From: Fibrobacter sp. UBA7003
Lineage (GTDB): Bacteria; Fibrobacterota; Fibrobacteria; Fibrobacterales; Fibrobacteraceae
Assembly (NCBI GenBank): GCA_002449765.1
Contig: DJXN01000004.1
Span: forward strand, 42,932-106,931
Length of the DNA: 64,000 nucleotides
Direction of reading: 5' to 3'
The notes under the pieces are model-generated. The model made no database searches, had not been told where the DNA came from, and saw nothing but the letters and a program-made list of their open reading frames with translations. Of the stretch, positions 52,926 to 62,840 are shown one piece after another; position 1 is the first letter of the stretch; every line of letters begins with the position of its first letter. A program made the translations under genes and the position numbers.

Positions 52926-52958
52926 CCCAAATATAAATACCGGCACGCCAAAAGTCAA
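52926..52958 (-). promoter_or_regulatory. Promoter of the GH43 gene
   Basis: On the minus strand TTGACT (52953-52958), 17-nt spacer, TATATT (52930-52935) followed by TGGG. Same architecture and same TATATTTGG as the tRNA-Asp promoter. Confidence 0.75.
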
Positions 52959-53057
52959 CAATTTTTCGATTAAATGTCTACATTTTTACACAAATAGCAA
53001 AAATTCGTTCGTTTTTTTACAAAAATTACAAAATAAAAAGTCAACAAAATAGGTAAT

Positions 53058-53088
53058 AAAAAAGTCCTGACCGAGGCCGGGATTTTAC
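53058..53088 (-). terminator. Terminator of the MscS gene
   Basis: On the minus strand AAAATCCCGGCCTCGG then TCAGGACTTTTTT. Close in sequence to the mdh terminator at 54149-54182. Confidence 0.65.
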
Positions 53089-53113
53089 AAATTTTCGAGC
53101 CAGTCAGCGATAA

Positions 53114-54016
53114 TCACTTGCCGATATCAATTTTCTTTCCATTGAACACAACTTCGTCCTGCACGAGGTCATCAAAATCGGGCTCACGTTCCTTCGAGAT
53201 TCCTGCCTCCTCGCCCTCCTTCATCAGGTGCACCACGCGCTGCGGGAACGGAATCTCGATATTATGTTCGTCGAGGACATCCTTGACAATCCTGGAGTAC
53301 TTGCGCCGGAGCTCGTAGTATTCGAACGTCCGAACCCATACCCATACAGTGATATTTATCGAACTGTCGGCGTATTCGCTCACAAAGAACTTCGGAGGCG
53401 GCACTTTCAGGAAGCTTGTCTCGCGCTCCACCATCCTGCGCATGGCACAAAAGACAACGTCCAGCGAGGTATCGTACGAAACGCCCACCTTGATGTCGAG
53501 CCTGCGAACGGGATTGCGGGCATAGTTTACGATAGGCGCGCCCCAAAGCGACCTGTTAGGCGCAGAAACAGCGATTCCCTCGAACGTCTCGAGCGTCGTA
53601 TTGAAAAGCCCGATGGCACAAATCTTGCCCTTGATGGAACCACATTCAATATAGTCGCCCGCCACGAACGGGCGCAGGAACAATAGCAACAAGCCCGAAG
53701 CAATATTCGCAAGCGTATCCTTGAGCGCAAGGCCCACAGCAAGGCTTGCCGCACCGAGCATCGCCAAAAGACCATTCGTATTCACGCCAAGAATATTAAG
53801 CCCGAGCAAAAGGCCAAGCGCATACGTCGTGTACTTGACAAGGTCCGAAATCAGAGGTATCGCCGCACGGTCCAAGCCATGCCTTTCAGCACGCTTCAAA
53901 AACAGGCGGAAGGACTTGTTAAAGAACCAAACAACGACAATAAGAAGAACCACGAGCAGCAACTGCTCGATTATCGAATCCTTCGGTATGAGTTCCCTTA
54001 TTTTTTCCACGTTCAC
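53114..54016 (-). CDS. MscS-type mechanosensitive channel
   Basis: 300 residues. Three TM segments (about 18-36, 62-82, 86-115); the third is the pore helix (LLAMLGAASLAVGLALKDTL) followed by the beta domain (AGDYIECGSIKGKICAIGLF, PNRSLWGAPIVNYARNP) and a mixed C-terminal domain. Opens under membrane tension to release solutes. Monocistronic. Confidence 0.93.
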   Translation of the reverse strand: MNVEKIRELIPKDSIIEQLLLVVLLIVVVWFFNKSFRLFLKRAERHGLDRAAIPLISDLVKYTTYALGLLLGLNILGVNTNGLLAMLGAASLAVGLALKDTLANIASGLLLLFLRPFVAGDYIECGSIKGKICAIGLFNTTLETFEGIAVSAPNRSLWGAPIVNYARNPVRRLDIKVGVSYDTSLDVVFCAMRRMVERETSFLKVPPPKFFVSEYADSSINITVWVWVRTFEYYELRRKYSRIVKDVLDEHNIEIPFPQRVVHLMKEGEEAGISKEREPDFDDLVQDEVVFNGKKIDIGK

Positions 54017-54148
54017 AAATCTAACAATAATTTAAGGAGAAAAATCGCGCAGGAGCCAAACCTATCGTCCCATTATGACTCCGCTCACAAACTGCAGCAC
54101 GTCCTGTGCGCTATATTACAAAAACGACAAGGGAGGGTTCCCCTCCAT

Positions 54149-54182
54149 AAAAAAATCCCTGGCCGAAGCCGAGGGATTTTTC
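54149..54182 (-). terminator. Terminator of mdh
   Basis: AAAAATCCCT/AGGGATTTTT stem around GGCCGAAGCC, with A/T runs both sides; lies 42 nt after mdh with a REP-like palindrome between. Confidence 0.85.
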
Positions 54183-54187
54183 ATAGG

Positions 54188-54215
54188 AAGATCCCCGCCT
54201 ACGCGGGGATGACAT
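54188..54215. repeat. REP-like palindrome, second copy
   Basis: AAGATCCCCGC-CTAC-GCGGGGATGACA, the inverted match of 996-1024, 9 nt after the mdh stop. Confidence 0.5.
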
Positions 54216-54223
54216 CTCTATAA

Positions 54224-55192
<969 letters not shown>

Positions 55193-55230
55193 TTATTACG
55201 GCGTAAATATAGCAATATTTCGGGCCAATG

Positions 55231-55722
55231 CTAGACCATCGCGGCAACGAAATCGGCTTCGCACATCAGTTTTTCGTCGAGGAAGGCCTTGCCCGAATAC
55301 TTGAAGATGCCGTGACGCACGGAAAGGAGCTTCACTTCGAGGCGAATGTCCATACCAGGGAGCACGGGGTTCCTGAAACGGCAGTTCTCGATGCCCATGA
55401 AAGCGGGACGCTTGCCCACCACTTCGGCTTCGCGGGCAATCATCGTGAGGAGTGTCGCTGCCTGGGCCATGGATTCCACCTGCAGCACGCCGGGCATCAC
55501 CGGATTGCCGGGGAAATGTCCCTGGAAGAACTTTTCCTCGCCCGTCACGTGGAAAAGACCCGTCAGGGACGGAAGGACCTCCTTGCCGTCGCCCAAGTCG
55601 AGGCTCAGGATTTCGTCGACAAAGGCGAACGGGAACTTCTGCGGGAGCAGTTCGTGAACCACGGCGGCATCGTAAAGGATTCCGGGTTTATCAGACTTCT
55701 TGAGGGTTTCCAGTAGAGACAT
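55231..55722 (-). CDS. fabZ: 3-hydroxyacyl-ACP dehydratase FabZ
   Basis: 163 residues. Hot-dog fold with catalytic histidine in QGHFPGNPVMPGVLQVESMAQ and preceding LLPQKFPFAFVDEI. Dehydrates 3-hydroxyacyl-ACP in fatty acid synthesis, competing with LpxA/LpxD for the same substrate. Its first 32 bases overlap the end of lpxC in another frame. The conserved part begins about residue 20, so a slightly later start is possible, but no better start codon is seen. Confidence 0.93.
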   Translation of the reverse strand: MSLLETLKKSDKPGILYDAAVVHELLPQKFPFAFVDEILSLDLGDGKEVLPSLTGLFHVTGEEKFFQGHFPGNPVMPGVLQVESMAQAATLLTMIAREAEVVGKRPAFMGIENCRFRNPVLPGMDIRLEVKLLSVRHGIFKYSGKAFLDEKLMCEADFVAAMV

Positions 55723-56554
55723 AAGGCAGGAGTTTCTCCATGATTTTATGGTGAATGGTATGGCCGCCGTTCAATATTTGAACGCGGACCTTTGGTAAAG
55801 CAGGGACCGCGAAGGCAAGATCGCCCAGCAGGTCCAAAATCTTGTGACAGGCGGGTTCTTCCGCCATGCGGTAACGGGGGTGTTCTCCCGCGCTACCCAG
55901 GAGCATGCCGCAGGATTCGTCTACCCCGGCGAGGAGACCTTCGGCGCGGGCCTTCGCGTAATCTTCTTCGAAAATGAACGTGCGGGCCGAAAATGCGCGG
56001 TAGAGGTCTTCCGCGGAATACACCGAGAGGGTCGCAGCCGAGCGGAACGCAGCGCCACCCGCAGTCGCATCGCGGGTAATCTCGTATTCCACCTCGAAGC
56101 AGTCCGCAGGCGATACGCTCACGCGACCACGCGGGAACTCCAGGTCAAACGACACGGGAACATCGTAAAAGCAGAGGGGTTCGGGAATACCGGCGACTTT
56201 CCTCAAGGCATGGAAGAACGGGAGAGCGCTACCGTCCATCATCGGGAGTTCGGTGGCATGCACATCAAACCGCTGGTTCGGCCACATGAGGAATACGGGC
56301 GCCAGATGCTCCGTCGAGGCGAGGGAAAGCGGGCCGTGCAGGCCAGGTCTCGAGTAAATCGCCGTGCGCGCCACGCGATACCCGAGTTCGCCATAACAAT
56401 GCAGGGAATCCGTCGAATAGAAAAGTTCATCGCCAACATACCAGCATACGCGTGGCGCACGGTTCGGATCCTTCTCGAGGATATCCACGCGGACTCTAGC
56501 CTGCGGGTACGAAAGCGAAGGCGACGCAAATTCTAGACTCTTGAAGGCCGGCAT
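55691..56554 (-). CDS. lpxC: UDP-3-O-acyl-N-acetylglucosamine deacetylase, divergent
   Basis: 287 residues from ATG 56554, one base after the lpxD stop; a longer frame from 56653 would overlap lpxD by 98 bases. Zinc ligands: histidine in STEHLAPVF, and histidine plus aspartate in CHKILDLLGD. Also MMDGSALPF, ARTFIFEEDYAKARAEGLL and GGHTIHHK (catalytic histidine). Commits UDP-GlcNAc to lipid A synthesis. Quite diverged from proteobacterial LpxC, but all key residues are present. Ends inside fabZ by 32 nt. Confidence 0.9.
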   Translation of the reverse strand: MPAFKSLEFASPSLSYPQARVRVDILEKDPNRAPRVCWYVGDELFYSTDSLHCYGELGYRVARTAIYSRPGLHGPLSLASTEHLAPVFLMWPNQRFDVHATELPMMDGSALPFFHALRKVAGIPEPLCFYDVPVSFDLEFPRGRVSVSPADCFEVEYEITRDATAGGAAFRSAATLSVYSAEDLYRAFSARTFIFEEDYAKARAEGLLAGVDESCGMLLGSAGEHPRYRMAEEPACHKILDLLGDLAFAVPALPKVRVQILNGGHTIHHKIMEKLLPYVSTGNPQEV

Positions 56555-56555
56555 G

Positions 56556-57548
56556 CTACTTCTTCCCCATCTGGCGGAGGCGCACCATCGAGCGGCGCCA
56601 CTGCGTAATTTCTTCGGCGGGGAAACCGGCAACAGTCCGGCCAGCCGGGACACTCTTTGTCACTCCCGCCTTCGCGGCGACGCGCGCCCCCTTGCCTATG
56701 GTCAAGTGGCCCGCGGCCTTCGCGCCTCCCGCGAATTCCACGCCGTCCTCAACCACCACGGAACCGGCAACCGCCGTCTGCGAGGCCATGTAGACGCCAC
56801 TGCCCAATCGGCAGTTGTGAGCGATTTGAACAAACGAATCGAACTGGCACCCGTCCCCAATCGTGGTGGGGTTCAAGAATCCCGCGGCCACCACTGCATT
56901 CGCCCCAAAGCCGCAGTTGTCTCCGATGCGCACGCCAGCAAGGTGTGGGACCGGCCGGCGCCTGCCCTCAAATTCATAGAACCCGAACCCGCGCGAACCT
57001 ATAACGGCGCCCGCCTGGAACACGCAGTTCCGGCCTATCTTTACGTTCGGATAAACGGTCACATTTGCTTCCAGAACACAGCCGTCACCCACTTCAGCAC
57101 CCCGCATCACCACGCATCCCGGACCCACGACCGCATTTTCGCCCACGCGACCTTCGACGACGGCGCTCGCATGCACACGCGCGGTATTTGCGACAGCCGG
57201 CGCATGCGCAGGTTCGTCCGCAGCAAACTTCTCCAAAAACATCACCATCGAGTGGTAGGGGTTTTCGACAGGGGCGACGCAGAGCACCTGCTTAAACAAT
57301 TCGCACGCGTCATCGAAAGCATCGCGCGGCACGAACAACAAACCGGCCCGCACCCGCGGCAAGAGCGACGACGCGAAGCCATTCGCATTCGTCTCGTTCT
57401 TCGCAGAAGCGCCCATCCAAAAGCTGGCATCGGCCGGTCCGGCCGAGTCTATAGACGCAAAACCCGTTATTTCGAATTCCGGCGAGACGCGCGTTTCCGC
57501 ATCGGCCCGTAGCCATTCCAGGACAACCGATAGCTTGACCGGACGCAT
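56556..57548 (-). CDS. lpxD: UDP-3-O-acylglucosamine N-acyltransferase
   Basis: 330 residues. N-terminal uridine-binding domain (ITGFASIDSAGPADASFW), then a left-handed beta-helix of hexapeptide repeats from about residue 105 with FVQIAHNCRLG containing the catalytic histidine, and a C-terminal helix. Third step of lipid A synthesis. Start ATG 57548 overlaps the stop of the kinase gene (TGATG), with GGAGG upstream. Confidence 0.94.
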   Translation of the reverse strand: MRPVKLSVVLEWLRADAETRVSPEFEITGFASIDSAGPADASFWMGASAKNETNANGFASSLLPRVRAGLLFVPRDAFDDACELFKQVLCVAPVENPYHSMVMFLEKFAADEPAHAPAVANTARVHASAVVEGRVGENAVVGPGCVVMRGAEVGDGCVLEANVTVYPNVKIGRNCVFQAGAVIGSRGFGFYEFEGRRRPVPHLAGVRIGDNCGFGANAVVAAGFLNPTTIGDGCQFDSFVQIAHNCRLGSGVYMASQTAVAGSVVVEDGVEFAGGAKAAGHLTIGKGARVAAKAGVTKSVPAGRTVAGFPAEEITQWRRSMVRLRQMGKK

Positions 57549-58513
57549 CAATCCTCCAGCCTCAGCATCTGCACCTGCGCGGCAAACTCAATCGAAATCT
57601 TTTCGCCCAGCCTGCCTCTCATGTCTTCGCCGTCAAGTTGCAAGAACTCGTCCGGACGCACCGTCATTTCAAGAGAATGAACCTTGATTGACTTGAGAAA
57701 ATGGCATTTGAAAATGTAGCCGAGCAGCGGGATGTTCCCTATCGCAATCGCAAGCAAGAAGGCGGGCATATTAGGCACGTCGACCACCTCCAGGAATCCA
57801 TCCGCCATATTGGCCCTGAAAAAGGGATTCGCGCCACTCGCAAAGCTCGGGATATTCCCGACAATCAAGGTACGGTGGCCCTTCAAGTCGAGGCTATGCG
57901 ACTTGCCGTACTTATCGACATAGCGGAGAGAGCCCTGCGTAAGGCGGTAGTTCCTGTCGGCAAAGAAACGGCGGACGTAATGCAGCTTGTTTGCCACCAC
58001 GGAAGACGAAGAAATCGCTCCGCTAGCACGGTCCTGGTTGAAATCATGCGCGATGCGGGCGTCGATACCACCCGAAAAGTAGTTGGCGAGCGCATATTTC
58101 CCGTTGACTTTCCAGATATCGAACGGAGTCGCAGGAGCACGCAGCAGCCGACGCACCAGGAACAAAAGCCCCTGGTCCACAAAAGGCTTGTAGAGCTTTA
58201 GCACGCGTGCAAGGTCGTTGCCCGTCCCCAGCGGAATAAGCCCAATCTTCACCCTGGTCGCGAAATCGGAGGCAAGCATCGTCGACAAGACCGCGGACAC
58301 CGTTCCGTCGCCACCGACCGCGATAAGCGTTTCCGTATGGGAAAGCGCATCAAGAATCTGCGCTTCCATGCCTTCGTAGTGGGTGAACTCGGCCTTCCAT
58401 TCTTCTGCAGCAAAGCCCATGGATGCCATAATTTCGGGCAAGAAGTTAAAGATAACCTTGCCCTGCCCGCCTCCACTGATGGGATTGATGAGAAATACGA
58501 ACTTGAAACCCAT
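57548..58513 (-). CDS. Diacylglycerol kinase-family lipid kinase (YegS-like)
   Basis: 321 residues. INPISGGGQGK at the N-terminus, nucleotide motif AVGGDGTVSAVL and PLGTGNDLARVL, then a beta-sandwich domain. Phosphorylates diacylglycerol, sphingoid base or a similar lipid; exact substrate unknown. Overlaps lpxD by 1-3 bases and the preceding gene by 1 base, so firmly inside the envelope-lipid operon. Confidence 0.88.
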   Translation of the reverse strand: MGFKFVFLINPISGGGQGKVIFNFLPEIMASMGFAAEEWKAEFTHYEGMEAQILDALSHTETLIAVGGDGTVSAVLSTMLASDFATRVKIGLIPLGTGNDLARVLKLYKPFVDQGLLFLVRRLLRAPATPFDIWKVNGKYALANYFSGGIDARIAHDFNQDRASGAISSSSVVANKLHYVRRFFADRNYRLTQGSLRYVDKYGKSHSLDLKGHRTLIVGNIPSFASGANPFFRANMADGFLEVVDVPNMPAFLLAIAIGNIPLLGYIFKCHFLKSIKVHSLEMTVRPDEFLQLDGEDMRGRLGEKISIEFAAQVQMLRLED

Positions 58514-59031
58514 CAGCCGTTCCCGCGCAAGAGCTTGTCCTTTATTTCGACATAGCGGAACATCCCGCCGCGGACATTCTCGATTTCTTCAACAGTCAGT
58601 TCGCGGACCACATGGGCGGGAGAACCAAGGACCAGGGAATTCTCAGGAAATTCCTTGCCCTGGGTAACGACGGCTCCGGCCCCCACAATGCAATTTTTCT
58701 TGATGTGCGCGCCATCCATCACGATAGCCCCCATGCCAATAAGCACATTGTCGTCAATCGTGCAGGCATGCAGCACCGCGTTGTGCCCCACGGTCACCTC
58801 GTTTCCAATAACTGTCGGGACATCCGTCGAAACATGGACCGTCACGTTATCCTGGATATTCGTCCGCATACCTACGCGAATCGGAGCTAGGTCGCCACGG
58901 AGCACTGCCCCGTAAAACACGGAAGAATCATCCCCCAATTCCACGTCGCCAACGAGAAATGCCCCATCGGCCACAAACACGCGTTCCCCCAGTCGGGGAG
59001 ACATTCCGTCAATCTCGACAAACCTAGACAT
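58513..59031 (-). CDS. Gamma-carbonic-anhydrase-like hexapeptide protein
   Basis: 172 residues. Left-handed beta-helix, DSSVFYGAVLRGDLAPI, NIQDNVTVHVSTDVPTVIG and VGHNAVLHAC with the three zinc histidines (in TVHVS, GHN and LHA). YrdA/PaaY-type; carbonic anhydrase activity is uncertain in this group. Stop overlaps the lipid kinase start by one base. Confidence 0.87.
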   Translation of the reverse strand: MSRFVEIDGMSPRLGERVFVADGAFLVGDVELGDDSSVFYGAVLRGDLAPIRVGMRTNIQDNVTVHVSTDVPTVIGNEVTVGHNAVLHACTIDDNVLIGMGAIVMDGAHIKKNCIVGAGAVVTQGKEFPENSLVLGSPAHVVRELTVEEIENVRGGMFRYVEIKDKLLRGNG

Positions 59032-59077
59032 AACCCCAATCTACATTATTATTCCGCAATGGAGACCACGCCGGGAC

Positions 59078-59602
59078 TTATTCGGCCACGGGAATCGCAG
59101 AAATCTTGTTCCATTCCGCCGCATCAGCGGGGCGAAGGAGCTTGGCGCCGGCATATTTGCGAAGCATTGTGACGGCCTTGACCGTATCGCCCTCGTCGAG
59201 GGCACCCTTCGCATCTTCGAGGATATCCTTCTGGGCGCTACGCATATCGGCAATGGCACCCTGGCGGTTCTGGCGCAGCACTTCCATGGAATCGCTCACG
59301 AACCCGAGTTCCCAGGTGCTGTCGTAGCATGCTTCCACTTCCGCATACTTCTGCGGATCTTCCTGGGCGGCCTGATAAAGCGCATCACAGCGGGCAAACG
59401 TTTCCGCGCTGGAACGCTTTGCATACTGGTAATACTGGTAGCCGCCGACAATCAGGGCGATGACCACCAAAAGGAACACGCCGTCTTGCCAGCCCATGAT
59501 GGGGCCGGTTGGCATCTTGGGGCGACCGTTTACAGTCTCCCCCGCTTCCAGCTTTTCTTCTGCTTCGTCAAAGGGGCTCTTGCCATTCAAGAAACTAACC
59601 AT
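59078..59602 (-). CDS. Single-TM membrane protein of unknown function
   Basis: 174 residues. Acidic N-terminus (about 1-35), one TM (about 40-58, GVFLLVVIALIVGGYQYYQYA), then about 115 helical periplasmic residues with two cysteines (FARCDALYQ and EACYDSTW) that could pair. AGGTAGG before the ATG. Between sufE (15 nt) and the carbonic-anhydrase-like gene (46 nt). Confidence 0.6.
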   Translation of the reverse strand: MVSFLNGKSPFDEAEEKLEAGETVNGRPKMPTGPIMGWQDGVFLLVVIALIVGGYQYYQYAKRSSAETFARCDALYQAAQEDPQKYAEVEACYDSTWELGFVSDSMEVLRQNRQGAIADMRSAQKDILEDAKGALDEGDTVKAVTMLRKYAGAKLLRPADAAEWNKISAIPVAE

Positions 59603-59617
59603 ATTCTAACCTACCTT

Positions 59618-60067
59618 TTACTTTTTAGACATGGCGTCAAAGACGCGCGCGTACAGATAAATTTGTTTTAGCAGACTCGCAAAGCCGTTGGAGCGGGTCG
59701 GCGAAAGTCCGACGTTCAAGCCAATCTGCTGAAAAAACACGGGGTCGAGCGAAAGGATTTCGCTTGGCGGCAAATCGTTGTAGACCCTGAGGGCTAGCGC
59801 TCCGAGGCCCCGGCTGATCAGCGGGTTCGTCGTGCCGCCCTCGACATCCATCTCGAAATGGAGAACGGCGCCATCGAACTTGGGCACAAGGTACATCGTG
59901 GAGGCGCACCCCTGGATAATGAATTTTTCCGCCTTGAGCGAAGCGTCCATCCCCTTGTGGGCGCGAGCGAGATCGAGCAGGAATTTCCACTTGTCGTCCG
60001 GATCGGCAAACGAAGCGAACTTGGCCCTGACATCCTCGACTCTTTCTGCAATATTTCCCGACATCAT
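59618..60067 (-). CDS. sufE: SufE-like sulfur acceptor
   Basis: 149 residues. Sulfur-accepting cysteine in IIQGCASTMYLVP, followed by a typical strand VLHFEMDVEGG and GLSPTRSNGFASLL. Takes persulfide from a SufS-type cysteine desulfurase for Fe-S assembly; no sufS or sufBCD in the window. AGGAATCG precedes the ATG; 6 nt after the oxidoreductase gene. Confidence 0.88.
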   Translation of the reverse strand: MMSGNIAERVEDVRAKFASFADPDDKWKFLLDLARAHKGMDASLKAEKFIIQGCASTMYLVPKFDGAVLHFEMDVEGGTTNPLISRGLGALALRVYNDLPPSEILSLDPVFFQQIGLNVGLSPTRSNGFASLLKQIYLYARVFDAMSKK

Positions 60068-60073
60068 CGATTC

Positions 60074-61270
60074 CTACCGAATAAACGAGCGCATTTTCCA
60101 GATAACAGTGGGGCACGCCCAAAGCACCGCGAAGAAGATGCGGAGGAGAGTCTGCTTTTCGCGCGGCAGCTTCGAGAGTTTCTTGGCGGCACGGTCGAAC
60201 TGCGCATCCGAAATACTGTTGAATCCGGGTTTTGCCCGAGCAATCTGCAGGTGCTGCCGACCGAGGGCCGCCATCCAGCGTTCCTGAACTTCGGCTTCGA
60301 TCTTTTTGCGGTTTTCGCCGGCGTCATCGAGCCAATTTTTTACGGACTCGGCAACAATCTTTCCACAGAGCAAGGCTTCCACGATACCCGAGCGGCTAAT
60401 GGGGTTCATGCAACTTGCGGCATCGCCCGCCTTGAAAAGTCCGCACCTGGCCATGGGTTTCGTCGACTGCCCACACGAAATCGTGCCTCCATAGACGGCC
60501 TTCACCTTCGCATTCGGATAATCCTTAGCGATAAAGTCCAGAAGCTTTTTGCGCAGGGGTTCCTTGTGGCGCACGTTCTTGCCGAGAACAAAGCCGATAT
60601 TCACTTCCACGCCGTCGCGCGGGAAAATCCAGCCGTAGCCATCAGGAAACTCGCTTCCGAAAAAGAGTTCAATATGCTCGCGGCTGTGTTCGATGCCTTC
60701 CGCCACCGCGAAAATCGCGGGTTCGAGGTCGGTATCGCCCGACTCGATGCCCTCGAGGCATTCGATTCCACGGGTAAGCCTGCAGCTCGGACCGGACGCA
60801 TCGACAACCGCAGCCGCAGAGACCGTTTCAAGCGCGCCGCCCGCGACCGAGACCGTCACATTCCAACCATCCGCCGTCTTTTCCAATTTCTTGATCAGAG
60901 CGTCGTAACGGCATTCCACGCCCGCAGCGCAACAGCCATCCGAGATGGAGTGATGGAACCGGGCTCGGTCCAGGATGAGACCGCAATCCTTGCTGTAGAA
61001 TTCCGCGCGATAACGCTTGGGCGATGTGAAATAGATTCCAGAAAGCGAACCGCGGACAAAGGAAGGGTCCACGGGCCAAAGGGCGTTAAGCCTGTCCGTA
61101 GAAACCGCTTCTGCACAGAAAATGGGTTCCTTCCAAGGCTCCTTCTTATCCAAAAGGAGAATCCGTCTGGCACCGCCGGTCAATCTTCCCAGGGTGCAAG
61201 CCGCCATGAGACCGGCAGGACCGGCCCCGCAAACCACCACATCGTACCGATTTGATGCAAAATTTGCCAT
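60074..61270 (-). CDS. Geranylgeranyl reductase-family FAD oxidoreductase
   Basis: 398 residues. FAD-binding VVVCGAGPAGLMAACTLG at the N-terminus, GYGWIFPRDGVEVNIGFVLG in the middle, and a second FAD contact GDAASCMNPISRSGIVEAL. These enzymes reduce isoprenoid or quinone side-chain double bonds; substrate not predictable. First gene of the run down to fabZ. Confidence 0.85.
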   Translation of the reverse strand: MANFASNRYDVVVCGAGPAGLMAACTLGRLTGGARRILLLDKKEPWKEPIFCAEAVSTDRLNALWPVDPSFVRGSLSGIYFTSPKRYRAEFYSKDCGLILDRARFHHSISDGCCAAGVECRYDALIKKLEKTADGWNVTVSVAGGALETVSAAAVVDASGPSCRLTRGIECLEGIESGDTDLEPAIFAVAEGIEHSREHIELFFGSEFPDGYGWIFPRDGVEVNIGFVLGKNVRHKEPLRKKLLDFIAKDYPNAKVKAVYGGTISCGQSTKPMARCGLFKAGDAASCMNPISRSGIVEALLCGKIVAESVKNWLDDAGENRKKIEAEVQERWMAALGRQHLQIARAKPGFNSISDAQFDRAAKKLSKLPREKQTLLRIFFAVLWACPTVIWKMRSFIR

Positions 61271-61391
61271 TTCGGGGTATAAATTAGCTTTTATTTATAA
61301 AGTTTTTTTCTTTTCTATTGCTATTTGTCATTTTTTTTAATTATTTTAGGGCTATCCGTTATTTGGTTTTTATCCTTAAAGGGAATTGTAT

Positions 61392-62816
61392 ATGAATATG
61401 AAGATGATAACGAAGTTCGGGCTCTGCCTCGTTGGCGCACTGGCGATCAGCGGTTTTGCCCAGGATTATTCCGGTCAGGATCTAAACACGTCTTTCCGCG
61501 ACAAGCGTATCGACGGGTTTGATTTTTCGAACGCCAAAGCAAAAAAGAACGTGACCGACTTCCAGCGCAGCGCCGGTGAAAAGATAAACTTCCAGGGCGC
61601 TCAGCTCCCGGAAGTCTCCTTCCGTAACGCAGTGATTAGCGAAGCGAACTTCAAGAACGCGAACCTTAAGAAGGTGACCATCAGCGGCGCCGATATCCGC
61701 AATTCCAACTTCAAGGGCGCAGACATGGAAGAGGCCGACCTCTACCGTGCAACGCTCCTCGGTAGCCAGTTCCCGAACGTAAACTTCAAGAATGCCCGCC
61801 TCGACGCCATGAAGGTGGCCGACGAAACGGACTTCAGCAAGGTGGACTTCACGCAGGCCTCCGTCATGGACGTGGACCTTACCCGTGCCGACCTCAGCAA
61901 GGCAAACCTCACGAACGCCAACTTCTCCCGCTCCCTGATGGGCGAAGTGAACCTCAAGAAGGCGACCATCGTGAAGACCGACTTTACGGCCTGCAACCTC
62001 ATCGCCGCGAACTTCAAGGGCGTTGACCTCATCAACGTGAACTTCGCCAAGGCGGGTCTTTCCCAGGCTAACTTCAGCGGTGCCGAGTTCCAGAACGTGA
62101 ACCTCCAGGAAGCGGACCTCTCGCTGACCGAATTCAACGACGTCGACCTCTCCAAGACACAGCTCCAGAAGGCCAAGTTCGCCCAGTCCACCGTGAAGAA
62201 CATGAAGTTCACCGGACAGGACCTGACCGGCGTGGTCTTCGACAAGGGCTCTGTTTCCAAGAGCAACTTTGACAAGGCGAAGCTCAGCAAGTCCTCCTTC
62301 TTCGATACCGAAGTGAACAAGTGCGAATTCCGCGGAACCGAACTTACGAAAGCCGTGTTCGATGGCGCCTACATCAAGAAGAACATCTTCGACGGCGCAG
62401 ACATGGACAAGGCCAACCTCTCGAACTCCACGATCGAGCAGACCGACTTCATCGGCACCCAGCTCAACGGTGCTAGCTTCGCCGGTGCCAAGCTCGTGAA
62501 GGTGCGTTTCACCAACGCCAAGATGAGGAACGTCAAGATCGACGCCGACACCAAGATGGAGAACGTCGACTTCTCCGGTGCCGACCTGAGCGACGCCAAG
62601 ATCGAGAAGTTCACCGCCAAGAAGGTCATCTACGACAGCCGCACCAAGTTCCCCGCCGGCTTCGACCCGCGCCAGTACGGCTTTACCAAGCCGGGTGAAA
62701 AGGCCGCCGAAGTGGTCGTGCAGGGTTCCGGCAAGAAGTCTTCTGTTTCTGACGACGCCATGCCAAAAAAGAAAAAGAAGAAAAAGAGAAAACACAGCGA
62801 CGATGACGACGAGTAG
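61392..62816 (+). CDS. Exported pentapeptide-repeat protein with Lys-rich tail
   Basis: 474 residues from ATG 61392 (AAGGGA upstream). Signal peptide about 1-24 (SGFAQ). Residues about 55-410 are almost entirely pentapeptide repeats (A(D/N)(L/F)xx: FKNANLKKVTISGADIRNS, RADLSKANLTNANFSRS), giving a right-handed quadrilateral beta-helix of about 17-18 coils. The C-terminus ends in a run of seven lysines, then acidic residues. Known pentapeptide proteins mimic DNA or scaffold complexes; an exported one with this tail is of unknown role. Divergent from the oxidoreductase gene. Confidence 0.85.
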   Translation: MNMKMITKFGLCLVGALAISGFAQDYSGQDLNTSFRDKRIDGFDFSNAKAKKNVTDFQRSAGEKINFQGAQLPEVSFRNAVISEANFKNANLKKVTISGADIRNSNFKGADMEEADLYRATLLGSQFPNVNFKNARLDAMKVADETDFSKVDFTQASVMDVDLTRADLSKANLTNANFSRSLMGEVNLKKATIVKTDFTACNLIAANFKGVDLINVNFAKAGLSQANFSGAEFQNVNLQEADLSLTEFNDVDLSKTQLQKAKFAQSTVKNMKFTGQDLTGVVFDKGSVSKSNFDKAKLSKSSFFDTEVNKCEFRGTELTKAVFDGAYIKKNIFDGADMDKANLSNSTIEQTDFIGTQLNGASFAGAKLVKVRFTNAKMRNVKIDADTKMENVDFSGADLSDAKIEKFTAKKVIYDSRTKFPAGFDPRQYGFTKPGEKAAEVVVQGSGKKSSVSDDAMPKKKKKKKRKHSDDDDE

Positions 62817-62840
62817 TCAAAACCTCTAACGGATTTAAGA

